Positions 22,601-32,500 of a stretch of DNA of 49,186 bases are shown piece after piece. The notes beneath the pieces are model-generated. The model worked only from the letters and a program-made list of their open reading frames with translations, did no database searches and had not been told where the DNA came from. Position numbers and translations under genes: made by a program. Origin of the DNA: Lingula anatina (Eukaryota; Brachiopoda; Lingulata; Lingulida; Lingulidae); NCBI RefSeq assembly GCF_001039355.2, contig NW_019775813.1, positions 315,803 through 364,988 on the forward strand. Direction: 5' to 3'. How positions within the stretch are numbered: the first letter of the stretch is position 1; every line of letters begins with the position of its first letter.

Positions 22601-23852
22601 GTTTTTTCCCAGAAATATGCCAGAGATTGATGCTTTAATGCAGGAATGGCCAGCAGAACTGGAGGAGTTGCTGAAGGAGGTAGGGTCAGGGTTTTCAGTA
22701 TGTGGATGTCACAAAGGTGAAAGTTTTCAGGTTTATGTCTGATTTCAGAATTTTTAATCTTCGTTTTGAACTTTGATAGCTTTATTATTATTATTATTAC
22801 TATTTTAATGAACTAAATGTGATGAGAAATTGCAAGCTACAATTTCAGGATTTTCAGTTTTACAATTTTCACCCATGGGATATCAAAATTTGTCTGGAAG
22901 TGCGAAAAATTATATAACTTTGTACTGTCATGAAAGATATATGTTTTCTGAATTACATATCTATATTTTTCTGTAAAATGTCACTAACAACATAATTATT
23001 AAAAATCACATTTAGTTATATATATATATATAGATGCATAATATAGTAATAAAATTGTTCTCTCCAGGTGAGCCTGCCTCCTGCTGATCTGGACTGTGAT
23101 CTGGGGATGTATGTGGACATTATATGCTGTGAGTAGGCTGTTTATTTAGCCACAAAAATAAATTGGACCTAGCAGGGATATATAACAATATGTCAACTGA
23201 ATGTTGGTAATTTATTCATCAGTGAAAGCCAGAAAGCTACAATCAAAATAGTATATTTTTAATGCAATATAACAATGAAAATAATCATTGTTTAAGGAAT
23301 GGATTATTATTTTAAAGGCAGTGATGAAAATTTTTAGACTATTAGAACTTAAAGACTATTCAGTTTGATAATTTTGTTCATGATTTAATGGTAATACTTT
23401 ATATTTTCAGCTCTGCTAGACATCCCAATTTATAAAACTAAAATACAGGCCCTACACGTACTATTCACATTGTACTCAGAGTTCAAAAACTCACAGGTTA
23501 GTTTTCTCCAAGAAACAAGTCTATAATTACAACAGTACTAAAAATGCTTGGGTTTAGAAGGTAATCATAAATATATCCAGAAAAGCACATTTCAGGCACA
23601 TTATTCTGTTTTAAAGATTTTCTTAACATGAAAGTAAAAAAATAATAAGAACTTAAAATAGCGGTGTCAGAACAAAAAATGATGGAAATAATGAAGTAAA
23701 TACAAATGATTGAGTAGAATGAAGCTGAAAATAATAACCACATTTTATCTTTCCAGCACTTTCAAACATTGGCCGAAGAGAACAAGCTAGATAATGCACT
23801 GAAGCGAGGAGGACCTCTGCCAGATGACGGGGCAGATACCTTGGTGTTATAG
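14915..23852 (+). CDS. IFT46: intraflagellar transport protein 46
   Basis: IFT46 is a subunit of the IFT-B train that carries cargo along cilia; known biology links it to outer dynein arm transport. Coding exons: 14915-14944, 15351-15453, 15792-15883, 16274-16428, 18063-18152, 19677-19845, 20102-20236, 20941-21053, 22613-22679, 23068-23128, 23411-23496, 23757-23852. Phases agree throughout and give 398 residues, longer than vertebrate proteins of about 300. Residues 1 to about 157 are low complexity: a Gln-rich patch then long Asp/Glu runs. The conserved core follows: AYDPADYEHL, EIKELFQYITRYTPQ, PAVGDIDAFIK, NLGLTVLDEP, KQSDPTVL, SLENAEKNPKAIDSWIES, ELHRSKPP, TLYSEFKNSQHF. The start is ATG in GTTTCATGG. 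Optional exons may lie at 18840-18905 and 21631-21696. Identification is secure from the core; the exact N-terminal exons are less certain. Confidence 0.95.
16274..16428 (+). CDS. IFT46: IFT46 exon 4, poly-Gln and poly-Asp
   Basis: This 155-nt exon encodes QQQQQHEQQQ and then an acidic run of Asp and Glu made mostly of GAT and GAA codons. The trinucleotide repeats make it length-variable by nature. Acidic N-termini are typical of IFT46 proteins; the polyglutamine is an addition I do not know from vertebrate IFT46. Confidence 0.85.
16565..16628. repeat. (AT)n microsatellite
   Basis: About 30 AT units leading into TTTA repeats, in the intron after IFT46 exon 4 (16429-18062). The rest of that intron holds no exon I can support. 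A G-rich stretch near 17440-17560 is the only other feature. Confidence 0.95.
18840..18905 (+). CDS. IFT46: IFT46 cassette exon candidate (basic)
   Basis: A 66-nt segment between acceptor ACGTTTCAG and donor GTAAGA. Its phase is 2 to 2, identical to the flanking exons, so inclusion adds 22 residues in frame: GRRRKRKVKEHLIDKCIPD, then PEGK at the junction. It would insert an NLS-like basic patch between the acidic N-terminus and the conserved core. I do not know it from vertebrate IFT46. Splice sites and phase support it; usage is unproven. Confidence 0.55.
19879..19996 (+). repeat. two-copy tandem repeat in IFT46 intron
   Basis: The segment beginning ATCTGTATCATATTGTG recurs about 67 bases later, with the following AACATTTTCA block also repeated. 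It is a short local duplication in the intron after the 19677-19845 exon. Confidence 0.6.
20747..20840 (+). repeat. short repeats of TTCACATTTTAT
   Basis: Four spaced copies of a CACATTTTAT-like motif lie 100-200 bases before the acceptor of the 20941-21053 IFT46 exon. This may be simple decay of a short tandem repeat. Confidence 0.5.
21631..21696 (+). other. IFT46: possible poison exon of IFT46
   Basis: A 66-nt segment with acceptor TTATATAG, donor GTAATA and phase 2 to 2 like its neighbours. Its own frame is open (TEFIREVKFQHIQILKTLQN), but splicing its terminal TG to the A that opens the next exon makes TGA. Inclusion would therefore truncate the protein. The acceptor is weak, so chance is quite possible. 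Confidence 0.28.
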
Positions 23853-23898
23853 TCATGGAGGAGAATGGGAAAAGACATTTACCATCGGGGGCGTCTTG

Positions 23899-24032
23899 AT
23901 AGTCCAAAGGTTCATAGGTCCGAAAAATGGTAACATTTTCATCGTTTTTTTAATCAAGGGTTCATTGGTTCCGAAGGTTCTATAGTGAACATTTGGACCA
24001 ATGAACCTCCGGACTACTGAACCTTTGGACTA
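23899..24032 (+). mobile_element. foldback element in IFT46 3' UTR
   Basis: An approximately 134-base element whose ends are inverted repeats (ATAGTCCAAAGGTTCA on the left, the inverse TGAACCTTTGGACTAT on the right). It contains further inverted copies of a GGTTCATTGG motif. It starts 47 bases after the IFT46 stop codon, so it would be transcribed as a long hairpin in the 3' UTR. There is no coding capacity. Confidence 0.65.
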
Positions 24033-24721
24033 TTTGCTACAGCCTAAATACCATCTTAATTTGGTCATGTGATAAAACATATTGATATGTTGGAACTATT
24101 CAGCATGTCATTTGATTGACCACAAAAGGACCAGATGAAAACTTTGTTTGCAGCTGCAGTTAACCAGCTTGAACATTACTGGTGTTTAAACCACTTGAAA
24201 GTCTGACTTAAAATTGTGGATGTGAATTCTGCCAAGTATGCATTTAAATGCAAAACTATATGAACAGTCAAAGATTAAGAAGACCACAAAAAAGGATGCA
24301 GTTGTGTTTTTGTATTCAAGAATTTTGGAACAACTGGGTGCCACTTGGACTAATGAGATATCTGTGTGACATAATAAATTCTATTGACTCCCCATTGTTA
24401 TCAGTAAGACTAAAAAGATTTTAAGATAACAATTGAACCAAAGGCAATTTGATTTGTAATTTGCAGTCATCCCATTTTTAAGGTCTGTATTTTGTCACTA
24501 TTTTTTTTTTTACTTTCCTTTGTATACCTGTTGTCAGAATGTCTATATGTACCAGATTGATTTATTGTCAATTGATTGGGATTTACTTTGCTATATGAAG
24601 TGCAGTGTTGTACTGTGTAACTAAGTTCATGATGGCAGAACATGTCTGAAATTATAAAGGTGGTCATTTCACTTGAAATCTTTATCTCCTGAGCAATTTC
24701 AGGAATTGAATTTGTTTTATT

Positions 24722-24768
<47 letters not shown>

Positions 24769-24770
24769 CT
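24722..24770. repeat. poly-T tract
   Basis: About 47 consecutive T residues followed by AT-rich TTTAT repeats, in the IFT46 3' UTR or just beyond. Not obviously a retrotransposon tail, because no element body was recognised upstream on the minus strand. Confidence 0.9.
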
Positions 24771-25060
24771 TCTTTTTGATTTAATTATTTATTATTCATT
24801 TGATTAATTATTTATTTATTTAAATTTGAACTACTTGACTGTCAAATATTTTCCTTACATGTGTTGGTCTTCTTCCATTGTTTGTGCTATGCCACACTGA
24901 GAAGATAAGTAAAATATCCAATGACATTTCCTAGCACAAGGTTTTTTTTTTTTTTCAGTCTTTACTATCATTTTTGTAGTTACTAATGTTATTATTAATT
25001 ATTTATGTGGCAGGATCACAGTGTATGTGTATCTTTTTCTTGACAGAATCGGATTTTTTA

Positions 25061-25066
25061 AATAAA
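25061..25066 (+). terminator. polyadenylation signal candidate, IFT46
   Basis: AATAAA followed within 25 bases by a T-rich, GT-containing stretch. An earlier AATAAA near 24373 could give a shorter 3' UTR. UFC1 begins about 340 bases downstream. Confidence 0.4.
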
Positions 25067-25390
25067 TTTTATTCAAAGTTTTCTTGTTCTCCCTGTGTCT
25101 AGACAGCTTGTGTTTTGGGTCACAAAAAACATCAACTACAATACAGTCTTAAAAAATCCAAACAGAATTTTACACTTAACTGGTGACTTAACTTGCAAAA
25201 CAGTACAGTTTGAATCACTCAGTTGTATTAATCTCACCATTCAATACCCAGAAATACTTGTATGAGTAGATTTCAAAGGTGATAAGAGTAATGAAATGTG
25301 ATTAATGCGGTAGTTGGGCGTAATACAGCGGGAATGTTTTGTTGAGATACGAAACTACGTTTAGCAGAATCTGCTAGCTCTGTAAGCTTC

Positions 25391-25400
25391 CACTTCCTGT
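25391..25400 (+). promoter_or_regulatory. ETS-type site near UFC1 start
   Basis: CACTTCCTGT, an ETS core, lies 7-16 bases before the UFC1 ATG. The same ACTTCCTG core occurs in the IFT46 promoter. Positional resemblance only. Confidence 0.35.
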
Positions 25401-25406
25401 TCCACG

Positions 25407-25931
25407 ATGGTAGACGAAGTAACCAAGGAGTTATAACAGAAGGAGATTACACGCGTGGGGGCGGAGCCCGTATTACGGTCTCTCATTGGTCGGAATGAAT
25501 AGAACCCAGAGAACAATGGATGCCTATCTCTGTTACGCTTAATTGCTACTCTCGTTTAAATCTCGTTTGTTAGTATCTGTGCCTTCGTCTGTACATTTTT
25601 GAGGACAGAAACAGAAACGGAGTCCCAAGTTTCTAAAACANCCTTGAGACCGGAGGCCCCCCGTAGCTAGCTCCGCCCACCGTAACAGACATCGGACAAT
25701 AGAAAGGCTTGCGTGTAATCTCCTTCTGTTATAACTCCTTGAAGTAACTAAGAAAACTTTGGGGCAGATTCCCCTGCTGAAGACTAAAGCAGGGCCAAGA
25801 GATGGTGATCTGTGGGCTCAGAGGTTAAAGGAAGAGTATCAGGCTCTGATTGCAGTAAGTCCGGCGAAATGCCAGTTAGACATGTAGATATATTCCCTAA
25901 AATATGGTAATGTTGAAAGGTGTGTGTGTGT

Positions 25932-25962
<31 letters not shown>

Positions 25963-27583
25963 GCATTCTGGTTAAAATTTTAATTATTGACCCCTAATAT
26001 TCTCTGATTAATTTTTTCCCAGTCATAGCTAAATATACGTATGCAGTCACATTGATCATTATCATTTTTTTTTAATATTTTCACTGACACCATAATAAAT
26101 GACTTTAATGATAATTAATTTTAATTTAATCAGTATCTTAGTAGAGAAAGTGTTTGAGAGGATGTTTTCACTTCAGTATGTGCAAAAGAACAAAGAAGCT
26201 GACAACGACTGGTTCAGACTTGAGTCCAACAAAGAAGGAACGCGGTGGTTTGGCAAATGCTGGTATATTCACAATCTGCTCAAGTATGAGTTTGATGTAG
26301 AATTTGATGTAAGTATGAAAAAACATTCCAGCAAACAAAAAAAAATTTAACGTTATTAAAATGTTTTTTTTTTAATGTTATAAAAATGCTGTTTTTTTTT
26401 ACAATTTTGTAATAACATGATTATGTGTGGTTTTAAAAATGTTTTAACAACAAATTTGAATAACATTTTAGAACATTTTTAAAACATAGTTATAATGTTT
26501 CAAGAAAAACATTATTAAAACATTATGATAATGTTTTGAGAAAAAAACATTTAAGGAAAATGTCATTAAAGTGTTACATTAATGTGGGACAAGGAATTTG
26601 CACTTGTTTTTATTCAGCTCCTATAAAATACATAATATACTTGTTGTATTGTGTCATGGGTCACTTTAAGTCAGAAAAGATAATTTAACCTACATTTCAC
26701 CTGTAATTTCCTAATGCTGTTACCCTTGCTTCAGATTCCAGTGATGTACCCCACCACAGCACCAGAGATAGCTATTCCAGAGTTAGATGGGAAGACTGCA
26801 AAAATGTACAGGTAAAGTCTGCCCTGAGTCAAAGAGACTACTGGAAACTTGCCTCTCTTATAACCATGTCCTTGCCGTTTCTGAAAACGTGTGCATTTGT
26901 CAGCACATGCATCGTGTGTATGCATGCACTCGGGTAGGGTTAATTTGCTTTTGATTATATCTGAGTCTTTGATAGGCAAGAATTGTTATGTAAGATTGTG
27001 TTCTTATTATAATATTTGGGTTCCATCTTTCAGAGGAGGAAAAATCTGCCTAACAGACCATTTTAAGCCACTTTGGGCAAGAAATGTACCAAAATTTGGA
27101 ATAGCACAGGCTTTTGCACTCGGGGTAAGAATACATATTCAGCTATACAGGTGCACATTTTTTTTCTTCAAGTTAAAAATGCTCTCTCTTGTAAAAATCT
27201 GAACTTTTTTTTGGGGGGGGGGGGAGATGACAGCTATGAAGTTAAATTATTTTGCCTGTCTTATGATGAAAAAATATGGAAAACAAATATTTGGTCAATT
27301 TGACTTGGTTATCTCTATTTCCATGAATGAAATGCTCTTCAGTCCTGTATATATGTAATATCCCCTACTTCTTTTATATTCTGGTTGGAGATAGATCAAT
27401 AGACATAAATTTTATAATGATATATTTGGGATGATAGTTTTTGCTGACACAATTAGGCACTTTTTATTTTTACTTGTTTTAATTGAACCTTCTTTCTTTC
27501 AGCTTGGACCATGGCTAGCTGTGGAGATTCCAGATCTTATAGAGAAAGGACTTGTAGTACATAAGGACAAAGCAACCAGCTAG
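25407..27583 (+). CDS. UFC1: UFM1-conjugating enzyme 1, exon 1 interrupted
   Basis: UFC1 is the E2-like enzyme that takes UFM1 from UBA5 and passes it to substrates with UFL1. Coding pieces: 25407-25423 plus 25749-25854 (exon 1, split by an inserted element), 26177-26308, 26735-26811, 27034-27124, 27503-27583. Removing the insert and one copy of the target duplication gives 167 residues, the usual family length. Visible motifs are [59 protein letters not shown] and [20 protein letters not shown], which holds the catalytic Cys (in KICLTDH). As the sequence stands, the ATG frame hits TAA (25434-25436) after nine codons, inside the insert. The next in-frame Met lies in IPVMYP, past the N-terminal region. 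The gene identity is certain; the coding status of this allele is not. Confidence 0.93.
25424..25741. mobile_element. MITE inserted in UFC1 coding exon 1
   Basis: The ends form a perfect 31-base inverted repeat: CAAGGAGTTATAACAGAAGG and onwards at 25424-25454 matches the inverse of 25711-25741. Flanks are duplicated: AAGTAAC (or GAAGTAAC) at 25417-25423 and 25742-25748. Subterminal inverted segments (GGGCGGAGC and GCTCCGCCC) continue the symmetry. An 8-base duplication with CAAGG ends suits a hAT-like element. The single N at 25641 means the internal length of about 318 bases may be incomplete. There is no coding capacity. Confidence 0.85.
25921..25963. repeat. (TG)n followed by poly-G
   Basis: About 13 TG units then 17 G residues in UFC1 intron 1. 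Confidence 0.95.
26335..26585. repeat. degenerate AACATTA/TAATGTT repeat
   Basis: Some 250 bases in UFC1 intron 2 in which AAAACATTATAA-like and TAATGTTTT-like words alternate in both orientations at least eight times. The pattern suggests a decayed palindromic satellite able to fold on itself. Confidence 0.6.
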
Positions 27584-28068
27584 CAGGCATGACCACCCTG
27601 AAGCTGAAAGAACTAATTGTCATTTTCCTTTGTATTTAACATGGTCATTGGCATTGAAATGTGACTTGTCATTCAGTCAGTGACATTCGAATTATGGTCT
27701 CAAGTCTGTTGCGTTATGCCAAGTATCTACAAGGACAGAATGGCTTAGGATGTCTTTCTGTGATTTACAGGACTATATCTTAAAGCTTGCATGGAAAAAG
27801 TTGCTATTTATTCGGTCTTGATGCAGGAACTAACTATGCTGTGCATTTGTCAGCTTGTGCTGGTTAATTTTGTTAGTGCAATTGAAATACCCATTACACC
27901 AGGCCCCAGTTCTTAACAAAAAAAAAACTTAAGTCATTTCCCTGGCTTACTAGGATTTTCATGAGAGTACTGTTACACTGCTCCTGATGGGATAAGATGT
28001 GACCATGTAATCTTGGGTAATTAAGTTATTAGCCAGGAAACCTGGAACCTGTCTTAAGCTTTTTTTTT

Positions 28069-28085
28069 TTTTTTTTTTTTTTTTT
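28069..28085. repeat. poly-T tract in UFC1 3' UTR
   Basis: About 25 T residues around this position, between the UFC1 stop and its likely poly(A) signal. The stretch 27584-28350 otherwise shows no exon. Confidence 0.8.
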
Positions 28086-28356
28086 GTGAAACCTGGGCGA
28101 GGCTGAAGACATCTGCAATTCATGTTCATGTCAGGGTCACATTTCATGTACTGTATGCCATCAGTGGAATGCCTATTTCACACAGGATTAATAAATAACT
28201 TCATGCTGTTTGGCATGCTGCAAAAGGACTCAAATAATTGTCAAAAAAAGGGGGGGCTAAGTACTGAAACAGGCTGGCTTAATCCAAGTCTTCCTGATGT
28301 CACAAAGTTGGTGACAGTCAATGGCCTCCTTAAATTCCTTGTTTTGTACCATTTCT

Positions 28357-28362
28357 AATAAA
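28357..28362 (+). terminator. polyadenylation signal candidate, UFC1
   Basis: AATAAA about 775 bases past the UFC1 stop, followed by T- and GT-containing sequence. It lies only about 90 bases from the opposing FSTL1 signal, so the two genes end tail to tail. Confidence 0.5.
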
Positions 28363-28450
28363 ATAATTCAGTCCCGAATGTCTGCTCAGTCATTTACATG
28401 GCTTACTCTGTGACAGAAAAAAAACTCAAAAATAAACATGTTCCTCAACA

Positions 28451-28456
28451 TTTATT
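28451..28456 (-). terminator. polyadenylation signal candidate, FSTL1
   Basis: TTTATT on the plus strand, AATAAA on the FSTL1 strand, about 1.05 kb past the FSTL1 stop codon. Nearer alternatives exist around 29090 and 29141. Confidence 0.35.
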
Positions 28457-29506
28457 TTCCGTTGTGGCACCAACAGTTTTCCAAGGTTTTACAACTTGAG
28501 CACAAGACAGTTCCATGCATAAAGTCAGCCAGGGATAAGAAAAGAGAAATAAAAAGGTCAGAAAAATGTATATCAATATCCTATAAAACTTCTGGAGTCT
28601 TTTTGTCTGCTTATTATTAGAGAAATGTCAAAAAAGTATGCATGTATACAACTGCACTTTAACTTGGGGGTTTCAGATCATAAGTGGCACAAGTAATAAA
28701 ATTTGTGGAATATCTTTCAAGATTTAAAAAAGGTTGACTGAAAAAGATATCTGCTCCATTTTTATTTTCAGCTAGGATTGAAAAACTCAAAGGGCTGATA
28801 CGTAAGACAACAGTGTAACTTCGAAGAAGCTTTGGTTATTTATAAAACACTATTAATTTAATGGTTTACAAGGGAAAAGCACATACCAGTAACAGTATAT
28901 CTTCCTCTTAATTTTGTGTATGACTTAAACATTTCAATGAAAAATTTTACAGTCCATTAAATTATACTTCAGCAATAAGCAATTTAAAAAAAAAAGTGCA
29001 AAAGAAGGATGATACTGATAACAAAAATTACACTTTCAAGATCACTTCAAATGTTGCAGTTAAAATTGCTCACATGTAAGTTACAATTTATTCTATTACA
29101 AGCTTACAGGAAAGGTTGCTTTACACAGCTAAGCCAGATTTTATTAAAAAAAAAAAAAATTGCTGGTGTGGATTTTTCCAAGCTTCAGACACCTCTAAAC
29201 AGTGACATAAAAAGTTTTCTTTTTTCAAAGACAATGACACAGACTTCATAAACAACAAAATGACAATATTTCATTTTTGGCCAAAATTTAAGGAATGAAA
29301 ATGACTACGTGGAATTGAGTTTTCTATTTGGCATCTTAGGAACATCACATCACAGTCTAGGCTTCCATTAAGTTAAAATTCCATTAATAAATTTTGAGAT
29401 TCCTATTCTATGATGATAATTAATACAGCTGCATCTTGGAAGTACAGTACAGAGAATTATTTGCTCTCATCCCTAGATGGCCCCATCTGCCAAGATGAAA
29501 CCCATC
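28457..29506 (-). other. probable FSTL1 3' UTR
   Basis: AT-rich, without splice-flanked coding sequence on either strand. The boundaries depend on which poly(A) signal is used. Confidence 0.4.
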
Positions 29507-29584
29507 CTAGTGTTTGCGGTGATGCTTTCTCTTGTGGTGGTGGTTATTGCGCTCATGTGCTTGCTTCGTGGGAGCAGGTGTGGT
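29507..29584 (-). CDS. FSTL1: FSTL1 last coding exon, His/Lys-rich tail
   Basis: The acceptor TTACCAATTTCAG precedes 29584. The frame gives TTPAPTKQAHERNN, then HHHKRKHHRKH and a TAG at 29507-29509. It joins the preceding exon (donor GTGGGA after GAACAG at 29960) in phase 0. If that intron is retained, the protein instead ends at TAG 29870-29872 after 29 other residues. A clustered basic, His-rich secreted tail could bind heparan sulfate or metal; this is inference. Confidence 0.7.
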   Translation of the reverse strand, partial: TTPAPTKQAHERNNHHHKRKHHRKH

Positions 29585-32500
29585 CTGAAATTGGTAAAAT
29601 TCAAATACAAAACGTAAGTCCTTACAAGAAAAATCCACAAATCATGTGTGGAGAAATTGTGGAACAATTTGTGGAATACCATTTTTTATCAAATTTTGTA
29701 CAATTGGTCACAAAATTTGTTTGCACAAAAAATACACAAAAGATAACAAATGCTGTAAGAAAAACCAAATATATTTTAATTTATGAAACTAAAATTACAA
29801 TAAATTTATTTCACACGACAATAATACCCCCTTCCTTCATACAAGGAAAAATATCTTGGACAAGATCAGCTATAAGTAAAACTCCCCACTCCCCATGATG
29901 GATTCTACCCATACACAAGCTAGTCCCCTGTTCTCCACATCTATTCTGGAGTATCCCACCTGTTCCTGGGTGTTCACGTTAGCCACAAACTCCTCCACAT
30001 CCTCAGGGTGGGAATCACGCCCAAGGTGTGCGTCTGGGACTGGCCCGAAGTCATCCTCGTCAGACACTGCGTCCAGGTGACGGTTGATTTCCTCCTCCAG
30101 TCTGGACAGATCCACGTCATCCGTGGCCTGGAAACCTTCCAATATGGCCTTCCTCTCCTCAGCAGATGGCAACTGGTCACTATGGTGATCATCTGGAAGG
30201 TTAATAGGTTATGGCCATTACTCACCAATTTCTCATGCCTTATTAATTCCAATATTTTATCATTTTCAACCAGGTTTCTCATTTTTAGTAAATTAAAAGT
30301 ATATATTAAGGTATTTACCACCAATATTTAACTGACTGACTGCATATGCTTGTTTGTACACTATTCCAAGTTAACAAGGACGTGTTTAACAAAAAAAGTT
30401 TGCATATATAACTCACAGCTGCCTGCTATCTTCTTGAGATCTGTCTTACAACTGGAGGCAGTGCACACCCAGTTCCCACAGGCACAGACACTGAAATAAG
30501 GACATAGGAATTAGGTGATACGCTATCTCACTATATGAGACTTTAAAGGGATAATATAACTCTTCGTTATGGCCAAAAAATTAATTTTCCTGGAGTAAAC
30601 AACAATTTTCCCAAACTTACCAATGGTTAATGAATCCATTTTTACATTCAAAGTTAGTCCCTGATTTTTTTCTAAAAAGTTTGGTTTTTTGTTAAAATCT
30701 CTTAAGAGATTATAACAGAGTGCAGCCATCAGTGGAAGTCACGTGATCTGAAGACAAGCTCAGATATCAGAATAATAGCTTTAACTGCTGTTTTTGTGGT
30801 AAAACAGAATATATTATATTTATATGAGTTGTTCACAATGTTTTTATTGTGAAATAAAGATATCATACAAAGAGTTATTATCCCTTTAATATAACAAATG
30901 TTGACTCGATATGACTTAAAGTGTTAAATTCACTGACAGTACCAGGATTTTTATTTTTCATTTTCTTTTTTATTTTTTTTATTTATTTATTTTTTTTATT
31001 ATTATTATTATTTTTTTTTTTTTTTTTGGGGGGGGGGGGGGGGAAACAAGGGTTTAAAGTTTTACCTAGTTTCACTTGCCCCAGACTCCCCCTGGAACCA
31101 TTATTGACATTTATAATTGGGGAAATGTGGTGTGTAAAAATTCATTTGTTATGTTAAGCATCTGCAGCTTACTTTTAAGAAACAAACAACAGTGTATGGA
31201 TAGAAAATCAAATGCGGTTTCAAATATTCTAACTCCTTTCTTGCCAATTTAACCAAAAATAATCTCAAATTTCTGAAACGTTCAAAATCTTTTTAGGCTA
31301 TTTGGATAAAACAAAAGGAACATTAGAGTAAAACTCAGTCCTTTACCATGTTTTACAAATCCATGCAATGCGACGATAACTTACCAAATGTTACAGTCAA
31401 CATTTACTTCTGCACCATCAATGTACATTTTGTCTTCAAGGGAACATTCTATAGGAAGGAAATTGAAAAAAAAATTAATCATCAAGTTATTCAATCAATA
31501 TACCTCCATGAAACAAAAAGATGCCTTTGATTAAAGTATAACATAAAACTGATGATTACTCATTCTCTGACACAGTTTAAAATATTTTCAAGATTCTTAT
31601 TGCAAAATATGACTAAACTGAAAACTGATAAACTATTTGTCTTTTGCTACTCTTTACAATAAATATCAAATGCTGTTATTGCAAAAAAAAAAAAAAATCT
31701 GACCAACGATTGATATATGAACTTAGTCATATCTTTTAAAAGAATTACTATTTCATTTCATTATCAGGCACATAAGTTTTAGGACATACTTTTGGTAGGG
31801 GGGCTGTACACAGGATCCATACACTGGCGGAACTCCTCCAGATCCAACTGCCAGTCGGAATCCTCGTCTGACATGATGATCAGAGCATCAACGCACAAAC
31901 CCCTAGAAATACAGAAACACAATCTGCGCTGAAGCCAACAACACACCCCTTTGTGTTTTCAAAATCATTGTGTTTTCAATTTCTCATTTGCTTCAATCTG
32001 AAATAAAGGGTTTTAGAAGTCTTCTCCAATGACTACAACAAATATTGCGATCATATTGAGCTAAACTTTTGAGCTAAACCCCCGACTCTGTTATAAGTGC
32101 ACTCACACTTTATTAAATGATAATCTGTCTTCAAATGTGTTAAATACTGTTAGTTCTTCCCTTCTCCATCTCCACACCACTGCCCAGTTTCACAAAATAG
32201 TCTTCTTCTTTTTTAGCTAAAACATTTAGTTACAGCTAGTGTAGAAAGCTTTGAAAAGTCAACTAGCTGAGTTTGGTTATTAATTAAAGACTTATAAATT
32301 TTTGTGAAATGGGGGGGGGGGGGGAGGCTGTTGTTCTTAACATCTGGGAACCACCTTGCTCCTCACCTGATGATGTGTGCATGGCTTCCACCAGCAGCAC
32401 CTTTGCCATGGTTACGAACTGTATCGTTTCTCTCCACACATTCAAGGAATTCAACGGCACTCAGCTTGTTGTTTCGGTTTTTATCACATGCATGAAAATT

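Noticed and set aside
29410-29898. 162-codon plus-strand open frame
   Set aside because: It is antisense to the FSTL1 last exon, intron and part of exon 10; the splice-consistent minus-strand exons explain the openness.
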